A stretch of 64,000 nucleotides of DNA from Leptolyngbya sp. BC1307 (GTDB lineage: Bacteria; Cyanobacteriota; Cyanobacteriia; Phormidesmidales; Phormidesmidaceae): NCBI RefSeq assembly GCF_002286735.1, contig NZ_NRTA01000010.1, forward strand, positions 62,001 through 126,000, in the 5' to 3' direction. This document shows, piece after piece, positions 36,564 through 46,997 of the stretch (the first letter of the stretch is position 1; every line of letters starts with the position of its first letter). Position numbers and translations under genes: made by a program. Under the pieces are notes generated by a model. It was not told the DNA's origin, searched no databases, and saw only the letters and a list, made by a program, of their open reading frames with translations.

Positions 36564-36797
36564 ATGCAGCAGTCTGTCAGTTTATCGGTTGAGATCCCTG
36601 AAGACCTGCACACGTCCGTGCAGAACTATTTAGAGGTTCATTCTGGATGGAGTCAGGATCGGTTATTTTGTGCCGCGATATCACTATTTTTGATGCAGAA
36701 CGGGGTGACTCAGCGTCAGGTCAGCCGCATCTACTTAGATAGCTTGTTTGGTCAGCAGCCCGAAAGCAATAAGGAAATGATTCGGTCTAAATTCTAG
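36564..36797 (+). CDS. DUF2811 family protein
   Basis: 77 residues from the ATG at 36564, with AGGAG at good spacing; an upstream open stretch to 36516 is rejected. Matches the small DUF2811 family: VEIPEDLHTSVQNYLEVHSGWSQDRLFCAAISLFLMQNG in pieces, ending RIYLDSLF. Helical, possibly ribbon-helix-helix-like. Function unknown. It directly flanks the DnaA-box-like array. Confidence 0.75.
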   Translation: MQQSVSLSVEIPEDLHTSVQNYLEVHSGWSQDRLFCAAISLFLMQNGVTQRQVSRIYLDSLFGQQPESNKEMIRSKF

Positions 36798-37057
36798 CTC
36801 GGTCGCGGCTAGCAGCTTCCGTTGGCGATCGCAAATTACAAGCAAAGCCATTCATTAGACCAAAAGCCAATCAAAGAGCCTATACAGTCCAGCAGCTCAA
36901 TGTATCTACCACCCGCAATCATCAATGACTTGAGGTGCTGTTGACGTTTTTTTAAATTTGACTCAGCTTAAATTCACAGAGACAGCTGTTAGCCGTTTGC
37001 GATTGAGATGAAGGGCTAGCAGCTTCTTTTTATGGGCGGATGACAATAGCCCACCGC

Positions 37058-37846
37058 TTACCGACCGATCGCCTTCACCAGCCCAATACCGCCAAAATAA
37101 AGGAAGAGGACTGCGCCCCCTAGCAGGCTTTGCGTAATCGGATCGGTAGAGGGCGTCAGCACCGCGCCTAGAATGGCAGCGCCCAATAAGACATAGCGCC
37201 AACCGGAGAGCATCTGCTTGGAGCCAACGATGCCCAAGAGACCTAGCAGCAGCTGTATGACAGGAATTTGAAAAGCTAGCCCCGTGCTAAATAGCAGCAG
37301 CAGCACAAACTCAAAATAGCGATCAATTGACCACATCTGCTCAACCACATCAGCGCCGTAGTTGATAAAAAAGTTGAGCGCCGCAGGCACCAGGGCAATG
37401 TAAGCGAACCCCAGCCCAGCAAAAAACAAGACGCTAGAGCCGATCACCACCGGCGCAATCAGACGACGCTCGCGGCGAGTCAGCCCTGGTAAAACGAACT
37501 GAATAATCTGGTAGAGAATGAACGGACTCGCTAGCAAAATGCCGCTGTAGCCGGCTACTTTGATCGATACAAAAAAGTATTCACCGGGCGAAAGCTGTAA
37601 AAACTTTGCCCCCTGAGCCGGAACCTCTAGCAGCTCGACAATTTGCCGAACGCTGGTAAAGCAGCCGACGACGGCAATGACGATCGCAATCAGCGCATGA
37701 AAAATCCGCTGCCTAAGTTCGTCAAGATGGTCAAACAGAGACATCTCGACATCACCAGGAATCTCATCTAAGAAGACCTCGCGGGTCTGCTCATCTGGCA
37801 CCGAGAGGTTGGCGGTTGCCGTCTCAAGATCAGCAGGAGGCGTCAT
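37058..37846 (-). CDS. tatC: Sec-independent protein translocase subunit TatC
   Basis: 262 residues, six transmembrane helices. Conserved N-terminal [15 protein letters not shown] and the cytoplasmic loop [12 protein letters not shown], with the family Glu/Arg residues. Forms the twin-arginine receptor with TatA/TatB; its substrates in cyanobacteria include the Rieske protein (petC at 63287). Confidence 0.95.
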   Translation of the reverse strand: MTPPADLETATANLSVPDEQTREVFLDEIPGDVEMSLFDHLDELRQRIFHALIAIVIAVVGCFTSVRQIVELLEVPAQGAKFLQLSPGEYFFVSIKVAGYSGILLASPFILYQIIQFVLPGLTRRERRLIAPVVIGSSVLFFAGLGFAYIALVPAALNFFINYGADVVEQMWSIDRYFEFVLLLLFSTGLAFQIPVIQLLLGLLGIVGSKQMLSGWRYVLLGAAILGAVLTPSTDPITQSLLGGAVLFLYFGGIGLVKAIGR

Positions 37847-38024
37847 AAGCAGGTCGTACGGTAGTAGGTGAGCGGTAAACCAGTAGCTGTCGCCAGCATC
37901 AGCTCGCTGGACACTACCCGGTTTTCTATTTTATTGTATCGGCTGTACTAGCTCGCTGAGTGGATCAATTCTGCTGAGGCGATCGCCAGCTCAGTCACAA
38001 AAATCTATCAGCCTACTCGATAGC

Positions 38025-39545
38025 CTACTCAGGCGTAAAAATCTTTTCGCCTTGTTGGCCATTGCTACCCATGACGGTGGCGGCCTCACCATTAGGCGCT
38101 AGCTCGACTGCCCCAGCGTTACCAGCAAAGATATTGAGATTTTCTTGAGCTTCCCACAGCTGGGTATCACCGGGCTGGAGCGTCCCCTCAAAAATGGTGC
38201 TGCCATCGGCAATGACGCTCATCCAGGCTGAACCGGTAGCCGTGGCTTCAACGTATACAGGCGCTGTGCTGACAGGCGGCTCGGCCTCTACCGGATCTTC
38301 TCCAAAAGCTTCAGAATTGGGCGTGCTGTCAGCGGGCTGATCAGTCGTGTCTACACTGCTGCTGGTCTCCGGTTGGCGATCGCCAACCCCGAGCAGACTC
38401 GCCAAAATTACCACCCCGGCTGTGAGTGCAGCGACCACCCCACCGATAATAAACGGCTTCAGATTAGGCGCAGAAGACTTCTCATATCCTGTGCTGCCAG
38501 GCTCTGTGCCGACAGGCTCTATACCAACCGGCCCTGTATTGGTAGCGAGCGGGCCGACCGGCAGCACAGGTGCGGCCTCTGGCGTCATCTCTGTGGTTGG
38601 CGTCGCTGGGCGATCTCGGTCAAAGTCATTGCTTTCGGGGCCAGGCTGATAGCTGCGCGTGCCGTTTGAAAGGACTTCATCAAAAGTATCAGGGGTCTCG
38701 ACCTCGCTCACAGAGCCTGCATTTGCTGCGGCGATCGGCGCTGAGTGCTGCTCAGTCGGCGTATCTAGCGCTGCCGGAGCAGCGCCGTTGCTAACAGGCT
38801 GCTGCTCGTCAGGCTGCTGCTCGTCAGGCTGCTCGTCAATCTGCTCTAGTAGATTGACATTCCCTGAAGGGCCAGTCTCTGGCAGGTTATCGAACGAGCT
38901 AGTCTCTGGAGAGATGGCGGCACTGCGACCGTTGGTAACTATAGAAGAGCCTGCCGGTAAATCTTCACGCTTGGCCGGCGGCACTTCTACAGTTTGCTCT
39001 GTAGTCTCCTTTGCTTTTGTTTTCTCGACTTCTGAGGCCGGGGCTACCGCTGCTGGCGACGAGCTGCTATCAGGTTGATTTTGACTGCTATTGATTTGAC
39101 TGCCATTGATTTGACTGCCATTGAAAAAAGGATCGTTTGGGAGCGGCGAACTTGCTTTGCTCAGTATGGGTGTCGTCGCGCTGTTTTGAGGGGAGGGGGG
39201 CTGATTGGGCGTCGTGCGGCTGATCCGAGTACTCGTTGAGTTTGCCGGTGCTGGCTGCTGAGCTGGCCGAGGGGTAGAGGGAATCGAGGTAACGGTAAAT
39301 TGCTGAGCTAGCTCAGTGCCTTTGAGACCTAGGGCTTCGGCGTAGCGACGAATGAATCCCTGCACGAAAATAGGCTCAGGCAGCAAGTCTGGGTCACCTT
39401 TTTCGATGCCGTTGAGCAGCTGCGGTCTGATGTAGGTACGAATGGCAATATCTTCTAGAGACTTTTCCTGCTTTTCTCGATTTTCACGCAGGAAAGCGCC
39501 AATTTGTGCGAGTTGACTTTGCTGGGGGGCACTAAATTTAGTCAC
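38025..39545 (-). CDS. RodZ-like helix-turn-helix membrane protein (DUF4115)
   Basis: About 506 residues. N-terminal HTH (about 10-80): LAQIGAFLRENREKQEKSLEDIAIRTYI in pieces, then IEKGDPDLLPEPIFVQGFIRRYAEALGL. A long, repeat-rich Ser/Pro/Asn/Glu linker follows (about 85-360; iterated NGSQI and EQQPD units), then one membrane helix (FIIGGVVAALTAGVVILASL) and a C-terminal DUF4115 beta domain. The layout matches RodZ/YfgA relatives that link MreB to the wall. GTG at 39545 has GGAG four bases upstream and is preferred over a TTG at 39563. Confidence 0.82.
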   Translation of the reverse strand: MTKFSAPQQSQLAQIGAFLRENREKQEKSLEDIAIRTYIRPQLLNGIEKGDPDLLPEPIFVQGFIRRYAEALGLKGTELAQQFTVTSIPSTPRPAQQPAPANSTSTRISRTTPNQPPSPQNSATTPILSKASSPLPNDPFFNGSQINGSQINSSQNQPDSSSSPAAVAPASEVEKTKAKETTEQTVEVPPAKREDLPAGSSIVTNGRSAAISPETSSFDNLPETGPSGNVNLLEQIDEQPDEQQPDEQQPVSNGAAPAALDTPTEQHSAPIAAANAGSVSEVETPDTFDEVLSNGTRSYQPGPESNDFDRDRPATPTTEMTPEAAPVLPVGPLATNTGPVGIEPVGTEPGSTGYEKSSAPNLKPFIIGGVVAALTAGVVILASLLGVGDRQPETSSSVDTTDQPADSTPNSEAFGEDPVEAEPPVSTAPVYVEATATGSAWMSVIADGSTIFEGTLQPGDTQLWEAQENLNIFAGNAGAVELAPNGEAATVMGSNGQQGEKIFTPE

Positions 39546-39910
39546 GATACTCCATGAAACCAACGACTACCACGGGCCTTTCAACATACCTGAACAACGA
39601 CCAAAGATTAACACAGACGCCATCCCTACGGAGCTTTTACATAGCACCCAGATCTTTGCTGTTTGCGTACGTCTACCTAATCATAGTATCAAGGATTATC
39701 CTATCAATGATTGGATAGGCGGAGCGTAACTCAGCCTACAAGCGCTTAAGCGATCCAAAGACCCTTGTCCAAAGATCCTTAGTTGATAGGCATTTTACAG
39801 CCTATGACTCTGTTTGTGACAGGTTGAGTTGTGACAGGCTGAGCCTATTGTGTGGTCAGCAGATCAGCGCCAGCTAGCCTTGACTTTGTCCCCCGCCATG
39901 AAATTTGGCA
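39546..39910. other. Non-coding gap upstream of the RodZ-like gene
   Basis: About 365 bases. A short inverted repeat CCTATC (39700-39705) with GATAGG (39714-39719) and imperfect tandem GTGACAGG-TTGAG/CTGAG units near 39830 are visible, none with a clear function. No gene seen. Confidence 0.45.
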
Positions 39911-42133
39911 TCAGCGGTCTGCTTGTAATTCCGCAACCTTAGCAGCAATTTCGGGATTATACAGACGCAGATAGTTCCAATAGCCGCCGAAAACAGATTC
40001 AACGTAGTCTTTAGTCTCTGGATAGGGAATTTTTGCTACGAACTCATCAGCATTGGCGTAGCCGCCCTCTGCTATCCAGCCGGCAACGCTGCCAGGGCCA
40101 GCGTTATAGCTAGCAACCGCAAATAGAGAGTTGTCGGTGTACTGCTGATGGGTAAAGTCGAGGTACCAGGTGCCTAGTTTCACATTGTCCTCTGGCTGAT
40201 CGAGAATGTAGCTTTCTCCGCCTAGCTGCTCGCTGATCCAGGCGGCTGTTTCTGGCATCACCTGCATCAGACCAGTGGCCCCCACGACTGACTGAATATC
40301 TGGCTGGAATCTGGATTCTTGCCGGACTAAAGCGGTGACTAGCAGCGGATTGAGCTGCCGCAGCTGCGCCCAGCTGGTGATCAGCTGCGAGAAGGGAAAC
40401 GGATAGACGGCCTGCCAGTAGCTCGGATTTTCTTTTAGGAGAAGGTATTCGTCTTTTTCTGCGGACAGATCGCGCCAGGCCAGGCTAGAGGCCATAAAGA
40501 TGCCGTTCAGGTTGTCGCCTATGCCTAGCCGTAATATGCCGTCAGTAAACTGCTCAGCGACGGTAGGCGACTGCTGATCGACAAATTCAGTCTGCCACTG
40601 GCTCCAGGCTGTCTGATCCTGGCCAAGCAAATGCAGCTCTTGTAGTGCAGCCGAGCCAGCCGGTAGCGGCAATCGCTCAGGCGGCAGGGCAATAGGCGTA
40701 TCAAGGCTACGAACGGTGTCGAAGTCGCCGACATTCCAGTCAAGATGAACCGCTGAGCGCCAGGCAAAATATGAATCGGGATGAGTGCGGATGACAGTCT
40801 CAAATGCTTGATGAGAAACGTCTGGCTGGTTTTGTTGGAGAGCCCATTTGCCTAGCCAGAAGCCCGCTTTAGCCGCTAGTTCATCATCGGGGGTGGCGGC
40901 GATCAGCTGCTGCGCCCAGTCGATGGCCGCTGGATAGTTACCCGCTTTGGCATTGGCTTCAGCATTGGCCAGGCGAATCTTAGCGGCAGCGGCAGAGTCG
41001 CTGTACTGAGAGAGAATGGAGGCCCTGGCCTGGTTAGCAGAGTCGGGACTCTTGAGCGCATCGAGTGAGTCAGCCCGCTGGGCCAGAGCTTCGGCAGCCC
41101 GATCAGGGAAGCGATTGATCACCTGGTCGAGGGTGGCGACGGCATCTGATCTGGGTACAAGCTGAGCGAGCTTTAGCAGGCCGGTGGCGGTTTCTGGGGC
41201 GTCTGGGAAGGTCTGGTTGAGCAGGCGGTAGGTAGCGATCGCCTCAACTGTTTTTCCTTTGAGCTCCTTGCCTCGGGCTGCGCGATACTGGCTAAGCGGC
41301 GTAGCCGGGGCCTTGCTGTAAGCCTCACCGGCCTGACCGTAGTTTTGAGTTTCCCAATAGCCAAAGCCGACAGCGGCCCAGTCTTCTGGCGTGAGGGCGC
41401 TGCTGTGTTGCTCAGTGAGTCGGTTCAGCATCTGCACATAGTCAGGGTGATGCAGCCCGTGACGCGCAATGAGTTTGAGCAAAGACAGCTGATCGAAGTC
41501 TAAAACTCCGGCGTCGGTTTCAGCGACTTTGGCAGCAGGCTGATCAGCGGTCGAGACCTGTTTGAAGGCCAGCTCTACGCTGCGGGGATGACTAGGAAAA
41601 TCTTGCAGCAGCGGACTCCAGTAGGTAGCCGCCGACTCTTCAGACTGATCGCCTAGCTGATAGAGGGCTTCGGCGGTAGCGGCGTTGCCGGGGTACTGCT
41701 CGGTGAGCTGCATCCAGATGGCTTGAACAGCTTCGGCCTGTCCGGTAGCAGCTTCAGCCTGTCCTCGTTTGAGCAGGACATAGGGCGCTAGAGTCTCATA
41801 GCTGCTGTCTAAGCTGTCGAGTAGGGTCAGGGCGCTGCCGCCTTTGCCTTGATCTATCAGGTCTACCGCCAGCAGATAACGGGCGCGATCGCCTTCTATG
41901 CCTTTCTGCTGAGCGATCGCCTGCAGCGCGGCGCTACGGGTTTCGGCAGGCTGATTAACCAACTTGAGCACCGCCGAAGACACTGCTGCTTCAGGTGATA
42001 TTGAGCTAACCACCTCGCGCTGCGGGCTGAAGGCATCAGTGGACTTTAAAAAAGCGACAGCCATCCCTACCGAGAGGGCACTGATGCCGACAAGCGCTAT
42101 CAGCGGCAGCCTATCCTTTAGCGTTTTCAACAT
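39911..42133 (-). CDS. Lytic transglycosylase (Slt70-like) with TPR-type helical N-part
   Basis: 740 residues. N-terminal anchor (about 12-32), a long alpha-helical superhelix of Slt70/TPR type (about 60-560), and a C-terminal SLT catalytic domain: LVTALVRQESRFQPD with the catalytic Glu, GATGLMQVMPETAAWI, YILDQPEDNVKLGTWYLD, and SYNAGPGSVAGW. Cleaves peptidoglycan glycan strands to 1,6-anhydro products in the periplasm. Confidence 0.92.
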   Translation of the reverse strand: MLKTLKDRLPLIALVGISALSVGMAVAFLKSTDAFSPQREVVSSISPEAAVSSAVLKLVNQPAETRSAALQAIAQQKGIEGDRARYLLAVDLIDQGKGGSALTLLDSLDSSYETLAPYVLLKRGQAEAATGQAEAVQAIWMQLTEQYPGNAATAEALYQLGDQSEESAATYWSPLLQDFPSHPRSVELAFKQVSTADQPAAKVAETDAGVLDFDQLSLLKLIARHGLHHPDYVQMLNRLTEQHSSALTPEDWAAVGFGYWETQNYGQAGEAYSKAPATPLSQYRAARGKELKGKTVEAIATYRLLNQTFPDAPETATGLLKLAQLVPRSDAVATLDQVINRFPDRAAEALAQRADSLDALKSPDSANQARASILSQYSDSAAAAKIRLANAEANAKAGNYPAAIDWAQQLIAATPDDELAAKAGFWLGKWALQQNQPDVSHQAFETVIRTHPDSYFAWRSAVHLDWNVGDFDTVRSLDTPIALPPERLPLPAGSAALQELHLLGQDQTAWSQWQTEFVDQQSPTVAEQFTDGILRLGIGDNLNGIFMASSLAWRDLSAEKDEYLLLKENPSYWQAVYPFPFSQLITSWAQLRQLNPLLVTALVRQESRFQPDIQSVVGATGLMQVMPETAAWISEQLGGESYILDQPEDNVKLGTWYLDFTHQQYTDNSLFAVASYNAGPGSVAGWIAEGGYANADEFVAKIPYPETKDYVESVFGGYWNYLRLYNPEIAAKVAELQADR

Positions 42134-42416
42134 ATCTGCTTCTCAAAAAAATATTCAAGGGTGAAGGGGGTTCCACCCCAGCGGTTGCGGTCGAGATCAG
42201 GCGACGCTGACACAGTAATTGGCGCTGCCTACTGTCGGCCTCAAATCGATTTCCTTACGTCCTTATCTTCTGAAGTTTTAACAGAAAACTCGAATAGCGG
42301 TGAGTTGAAAGTCGCAAAATGCCTCTGCCAACCTTCAGCAAAACCCCAGCAAAAAAAGGCAATGCTCGGAAAACACCCGGAATCAGTGGATACTATAGAA
42401 CGAGAATATTAAATTG

Positions 42417-43910
42417 ATGAACCAAGGAATGGATTTTATAGCGTCGGATCGGTCTTGTCTGGACTGGACTGGAGATTGCCTGATAATCGGCCTCTCGGAA
42501 GAATCGCTGCCGCTGACGGGAATCTTGTCGGAGCTTAACGACAAGGTAGCCGGGATGCTGCAAACGCTGATTGACGAAGAGGAGTTTGAGGCCAAAGCCG
42601 GGACTACAGCTATCACTCGATTAGGCCCGGATGCGCCGGTCAAAAAGATTGGGGTTGTCGGCCTGGGCAGTTCTGATGCGATGGAGCTAGAAGGGCTGCG
42701 TCGGGGAGCTGCGATCGCAGCGCGGGCGGCTACCAAAGCCAAATGCCGCACCCTGGGCATCAGCTTTCCGGTGTGGAACAACAGTCAGGCGCTGACCGCT
42801 CAGGCAATTACCGAAGGCATGATTTTGGCGATGAACCGAGATCAGCGCTTTAAGTCGGAACCCGACAAGAGCACGAATGAGCTAGACCAGGTGGAGCTCC
42901 TCTCTTTTGCGGGTGAAGACGCAGCTATCCAAAAAGCCAAGATGATCTGCGAGGGCGTGATTCTAGCTCGTGAGTTAGTGGCTGCGCCGCCTAACGTCGT
43001 TACACCCGCAAAGCTGGCCGACACTGCCGCTGACCTGGCCCGCGATTACGGCCTTAAGCTAGAGGTGTTAGAGCGCGACCAGTGTGAAGCCCTGGGAATG
43101 GGCGCTTACTTAGGCGTAGCTCAGGCGTCAGATTTGCCGCCCAAGTTTATCCACCTCACCTACTCACCGGCTGAAACCGCTCAGCGAAAACTGGCCATCA
43201 TTGGCAAAGGGCTGACGTTTGACTCAGGCGGACTGAACCTCAAGCCCAGCGGCTCGGGCATTGAGATGATGAAAATCGACATGGGCGGTGCAGCGGCGGT
43301 GCTGGGAGCGGCCAAGGCGATCGCCCAGCTCAAACCCGATGTCGAAGTCCACTTCATCAGCGCCGCGACCGAAAACATGATCAGCGGTCACGCCATGCGC
43401 CCCGGCGACATTTTGACTGCGTCTAACGGCAAAACCATCGAGGTCAACAATACCGACGCCGAAGGTCGACTAACGCTGGCCGATGCGCTGGTATTTACTG
43501 ACAAGCTTGGGGTCGATGCCATGATCAACCTGGCGACCCTGACCGGCGCTTGCGTAGTGGCGCTAGGCGACGACATCGGCGCGCTCTTTAGCCAGGATGA
43601 AGACCTCTCTGGGAAGCTGACAGCAGCGGCCAAGCTCTCTGGCGAAAAGCTCTGGCAAATGCCAATGGAAGAAAAATACTTTGAAGGGCTCAAATCAGTA
43701 GTGGCTGATATGAAAAACACGGGTCCTCGGGCTGGCGGATCAATCACCGCTGCTCTATTCCTCAAGCAGTTTGTCAAAGACACGCCTTGGGCTCATCTAG
43801 ATATTGCTGGCCCAGTATGGTCCGAGAAAGAAAATGCTTACAACAGCCCCGGCGCTACCGGCTACGGCGTCAGACTGTTGGTGCAATGGGTGATAGATAG
43901 CCAATCGTGA
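42417..43910 (+). CDS. pepA: Leucyl aminopeptidase (M17)
   Basis: About 497 residues from the ATG at 42417 (a TTG at 42414 and an ATG at 42429 are alternatives; the segment [13 protein letters not shown] suggests the last is also plausible). M17 core: [17 protein letters not shown] with metal ligands, [15 protein letters not shown], and the family signature [14 protein letters not shown]. Hexameric zinc or manganese exopeptidase of the cytosol. Confidence 0.94.
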   Translation: MNQGMDFIASDRSCLDWTGDCLIIGLSEESLPLTGILSELNDKVAGMLQTLIDEEEFEAKAGTTAITRLGPDAPVKKIGVVGLGSSDAMELEGLRRGAAIAARAATKAKCRTLGISFPVWNNSQALTAQAITEGMILAMNRDQRFKSEPDKSTNELDQVELLSFAGEDAAIQKAKMICEGVILARELVAAPPNVVTPAKLADTAADLARDYGLKLEVLERDQCEALGMGAYLGVAQASDLPPKFIHLTYSPAETAQRKLAIIGKGLTFDSGGLNLKPSGSGIEMMKIDMGGAAAVLGAAKAIAQLKPDVEVHFISAATENMISGHAMRPGDILTASNGKTIEVNNTDAEGRLTLADALVFTDKLGVDAMINLATLTGACVVALGDDIGALFSQDEDLSGKLTAAAKLSGEKLWQMPMEEKYFEGLKSVVADMKNTGPRAGGSITAALFLKQFVKDTPWAHLDIAGPVWSEKENAYNSPGATGYGVRLLVQWVIDSQS

Positions 43911-43922
43911 TAGATAGCCGGG

Positions 43923-44318
43923 CTACATCATCGGCTCAAACAAACCGATAAGATTGCCTTCGGGGTCACGGCAGTAAGCTACTTTGAGGGCAAACTCGGT
44001 ATTTTGGGTAGGCGGCTCTGCGAACTCTATCTGAGCATGGCGCAGTTCGTGATAGATATCGTCTAGGTTGTGGACGCTAAAGATTAGGCCAAATTTATCC
44101 TGGCAGTCGGCAGCGTAGGGCTTGTCACTGGTGCGCAAAATCTCCGACATCTCCTGCTGGCGAAAGAGAGAAAGGCGCATATTGGCGACTTCAAACTCGG
44201 CGTAGCCCTTTTCGATCTGAATGGTCACTGGCTTAAACTTGAGGATATCGCGGTAAAACTCAGCGCAGGTGGCAATATCAGACACAAACAGGCGAGTGTG
44301 AGCAAATCGAACGTCCAT
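43923..44318 (-). CDS. VOC family (glyoxalase-like) protein
   Basis: 131 residues. Two babbabb units: VRFAHTRLFVSDIATCAEFYRDIL at the start and LIFSVHNLDDIYHELRHAQ in the second half; it ends YCRDPEGNLIGLFEPM. Metal ligands His and Glu are placed as in glyoxalase/dioxygenase relatives. Substrate unknown. Not closely alike to the VOC protein at 1126. Confidence 0.85.
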   Translation of the reverse strand: MDVRFAHTRLFVSDIATCAEFYRDILKFKPVTIQIEKGYAEFEVANMRLSLFRQQEMSEILRTSDKPYAADCQDKFGLIFSVHNLDDIYHELRHAQIEFAEPPTQNTEFALKVAYCRDPEGNLIGLFEPMM

Positions 44319-44473
44319 AGATTCTTAGCGGTGAGTTTTGGCAGGCCGCTGGGCAATCAGCAGCGTTACTACAAAATGATATCTGAAATGACCTCTTTGC
44401 GGGTTGTAGCCTTCTTTTACGCTGTTTTGCCCGGCTAACCCTCGCCGCAGCCTCAGGTCTGCAAACTTTCCTT

Positions 44474-44885
44474 ATGAATGCACCAGCTAGTCCGTCTAAG
44501 AAGATCGCGATTATAGCTGGGGGCTACGGTCTGTGCTTTATGGGGGTACTGTGGGCGGCCTATAGCGATCGCCTTCCCTTAGATCTGCTCGCTCAGTTTC
44601 CTAACTACGATAAAGTCGGTCATGTGGTTCTGTATTGCGCTGCGAGCTATCTGGGCCATCGTCTCTGTGGCCAAAAACATTTCAAGGGTTCTTCTTGGCT
44701 AGGGGGCATTTCACTGCCGGGTTTCCCCGGGCTCTTTACCCTATTCACCGTTACCGAAGAGCTGCTACAGTAGTTCGCCCCATCGCACCCTGGATATGGG
44801 AGACCTGATCTGCAGCGTAGCAGGCATTGCCTTGGGCTACTGGCTGGCTCAGCGGCCTGGTCGCATCGCTCAAGTCTGGATCTAA
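44474..44885 (+). pseudogene. VanZ-like membrane protein gene, interrupted by stop and frameshift
   Basis: The first 99 codons read as a VanZ-like protein with two or three membrane segments and the YDKVGHVVLYCAASYLGH signature. A TAG at 44771-44773 then follows FTVTEELLQ. Beyond it the protein continues: FAPS in frame, then RTLDMGDLICSVAGIALGYW in the frame two bases off, ending at TAA 44883-44885. The expected sequence is restored by reading through the stop and adding back two bases near 44787 (CGC repeat). Two independent lesions indicate decay. Confidence 0.75.
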
Positions 44886-44902
44886 AGCCTGGACCTAAAG
44901 CC
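44877..44902. repeat. 13-bp tandem duplication at convergent gene ends
   Basis: TGGATCTAAAGCC (44877-44889) followed directly by TGGACCTAAAGCC (44890-44902). The TAA of the vanZ-like gene lies in the first copy and the TAG of the leftward gene in the second. Confidence 0.7.
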
Positions 44903-46997
44903 TGAAGCGGCTATTGCCCGATGATTGGCCAGCAGGAACGACGTGCCGGTTGACGACGGCTTTGCCACTTTCCTCGCGAGTGGCCATGTCTATGGCGATC
45001 GCCGCAATCTGCACATCTAAGCAGTCCATTGGTACCTGCAATTGAGCCGTTGACTGCAAATCTCCGAGGGCATCGGGCAACAAATCGGTCAACGTCTGGG
45101 GTTCGGTCACGAGCGTGCGGCTCTGCCGATCTACCATCCATAGCTTAATGAAAGGCTTATAGGCAGACGGACGAGTTCGCACTGTAACGGTGACCAACTC
45201 TCCTGCCACCAAATCTCCCACTGGCACACTGATGACGGGCAGCGCCATTTCAGGCTGATCAGATCGAGAAAATGACTGAGCTGTCTGAGCAGGTGGACTA
45301 GGCAGAACAGACCGATCAGTATTGAAGGCTGGGACGCTTTCCTGCCGGTTGGCAACGGGGACAGTAGGCGACTCAGCTACCGCTGACTGAGTCGCGGTAG
45401 GTTCATCGTCATAGATAACGACTTCATCATCTAAGGAAAATTCTGAGGTGACCGGCAGATCAATTGACCGCTGCCGGCTGATGCCAGCGGCCTCCATTCC
45501 CTCGGCGATCTTGGCGGCTTCTTGATGGCTCTCATGGGTAAGCGCTGAGAGCCGTTGCCAGAAATGATCTTTGAGCTTCAGCGATTGAAAGGCCATATGA
45601 GCCTTGGCCCGTTGACCAGAGGGTTTGCTTTCTGTCTCAGGGGCAGGCAGATCGAAAGACGTATCGGATGGCTGATCGGCAGGCAGATCTATTTCAGGCG
45701 GCTCGAACGCATTTAGATCAGAATCTTCTAAGCGCAGATCCTGATCGATGTCTTCTAAGACAGCAGCAATCTCATCGGCCTCCAGATCGTCGTTCTCGAT
45801 GCTGGTACCGACAAACTGAGCCGGTTGCGACACCATAGACGAGCGCGATCCAGACGGTGCCGGTTCAGCAGCAGGACGATAAGCAGCGAAGTCGGGCAGC
45901 TCTGGCTGAAGGGGAGGCGGTTGCCCAAAGTTGCGATCTGGATCAGGCGGTTGAACAACCCCGATGGCCGGATTACTCGGTCTTTGGGTTGGATCTAGAG
46001 CAGGTATGGAGATATCATCGCTGCTGTTTTGTTCGGCTAGCGGTGGCGTCGCATCTGAGAAGCCTGAGGCTTCTTCAAATGGGCCGGCATCTTGACTGGC
46101 GATCGCCGCCAACTGTCGGTCAATGCCTGCGGTAATTGTAAAAGCGGTAGACGCCAATACGGACGGACTGCCTGCGGCGTTGGCGGCGGCCCGAAGAGAG
46201 ACCTCACCTAAGATCAGCTGCGTTGTCACCTCGGCAGGTAGCTGTATCTGCACCTTAAAGTCGGCAGGTAGTCGGGCTAAGCTCAGCGGCCTATGCGCCT
46301 CCATGATCACCGCTGCAGTCTGCGGATCTTGGAGACGAATCCACAGCTCACTAATATCTTCTTGATGCTGCTGCGAAAGCGCGTTGACCTGTCCCATAAT
46401 CGTCATGGGCTGGTTTTGTTGAGCGAGATAGGCTTGCTGCCTGAGCGAAACCCGGTAGCTAGGGCTAGTCATCTCACTCGCCGGGGCAAAATCAGCGGTA
46501 GTCATCTGCTGGTGCAGCTGAGCCTGAGCTAGGGGCAGAGCTCTATTAACTAAGGGAATGGCTGAACCATTAGAGTCTGCGCTGCGGTGTGCCGCCGCCG
46601 AACCAGCAGGCCATCCCATCGGCCCATCCTCATCAGTTCCAGAAAACACCTGCAGCTTAAGGCCATACTGCCAACCGTCTTCACTTGCAGCCTCGGTGTC
46701 ACCGGTCAGACCGAGGCTGCTGCACGTCAGCGCCCACTGGCCTGGCTGAAGATTGACATAGGGCATCACCAAGACCAGCCCAGACTCGTTGGTTTTATCT
46801 GTTCGCTGGCGAATTTTTGGTTGCGAAGACAGATCGTCTGTGGGCAGCTGAGCGATCCGAATTCTTAAAGGGGCGCTGATGCGGTCTGTATGAGCAATCA
46901 CGCGGTAGCGACCGGCCAAAATATCAATCTGCTGGGACGCCAGAGGTAGCCAGGTTTGGTCGCCTTCTTTTTGGATCAGAAATTCCCAATATTTCAT
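44895..46997 (-). CDS. Large multi-segment protein, unknown function
   Basis: 700 residues, soluble. An N-terminal beta-rich part (1-130, MKYWEFLIQKEGDQTWLPL) looks like a folded domain, followed by a second beta-type region (about 180-300). The middle (about 300-560) is disordered, Pro/Asp/Ser/Gln-rich and acidic. A C-terminal beta domain (about 590-690) starts LPVISVPVGDLVAGELVTVTVRTRP and contains KLWMVDRQSRTLV. No signal peptide. I do not recognise the family; a role in surface or complex scaffolding is only a guess. Confidence 0.72.
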   Translation of the reverse strand: MKYWEFLIQKEGDQTWLPLASQQIDILAGRYRVIAHTDRISAPLRIRIAQLPTDDLSSQPKIRQRTDKTNESGLVLVMPYVNLQPGQWALTCSSLGLTGDTEAASEDGWQYGLKLQVFSGTDEDGPMGWPAGSAAAHRSADSNGSAIPLVNRALPLAQAQLHQQMTTADFAPASEMTSPSYRVSLRQQAYLAQQNQPMTIMGQVNALSQQHQEDISELWIRLQDPQTAAVIMEAHRPLSLARLPADFKVQIQLPAEVTTQLILGEVSLRAAANAAGSPSVLASTAFTITAGIDRQLAAIASQDAGPFEEASGFSDATPPLAEQNSSDDISIPALDPTQRPSNPAIGVVQPPDPDRNFGQPPPLQPELPDFAAYRPAAEPAPSGSRSSMVSQPAQFVGTSIENDDLEADEIAAVLEDIDQDLRLEDSDLNAFEPPEIDLPADQPSDTSFDLPAPETESKPSGQRAKAHMAFQSLKLKDHFWQRLSALTHESHQEAAKIAEGMEAAGISRQRSIDLPVTSEFSLDDEVVIYDDEPTATQSAVAESPTVPVANRQESVPAFNTDRSVLPSPPAQTAQSFSRSDQPEMALPVISVPVGDLVAGELVTVTVRTRPSAYKPFIKLWMVDRQSRTLVTEPQTLTDLLPDALGDLQSTAQLQVPMDCLDVQIAAIAIDMATREESGKAVVNRHVVPAGQSSGNSRFRL

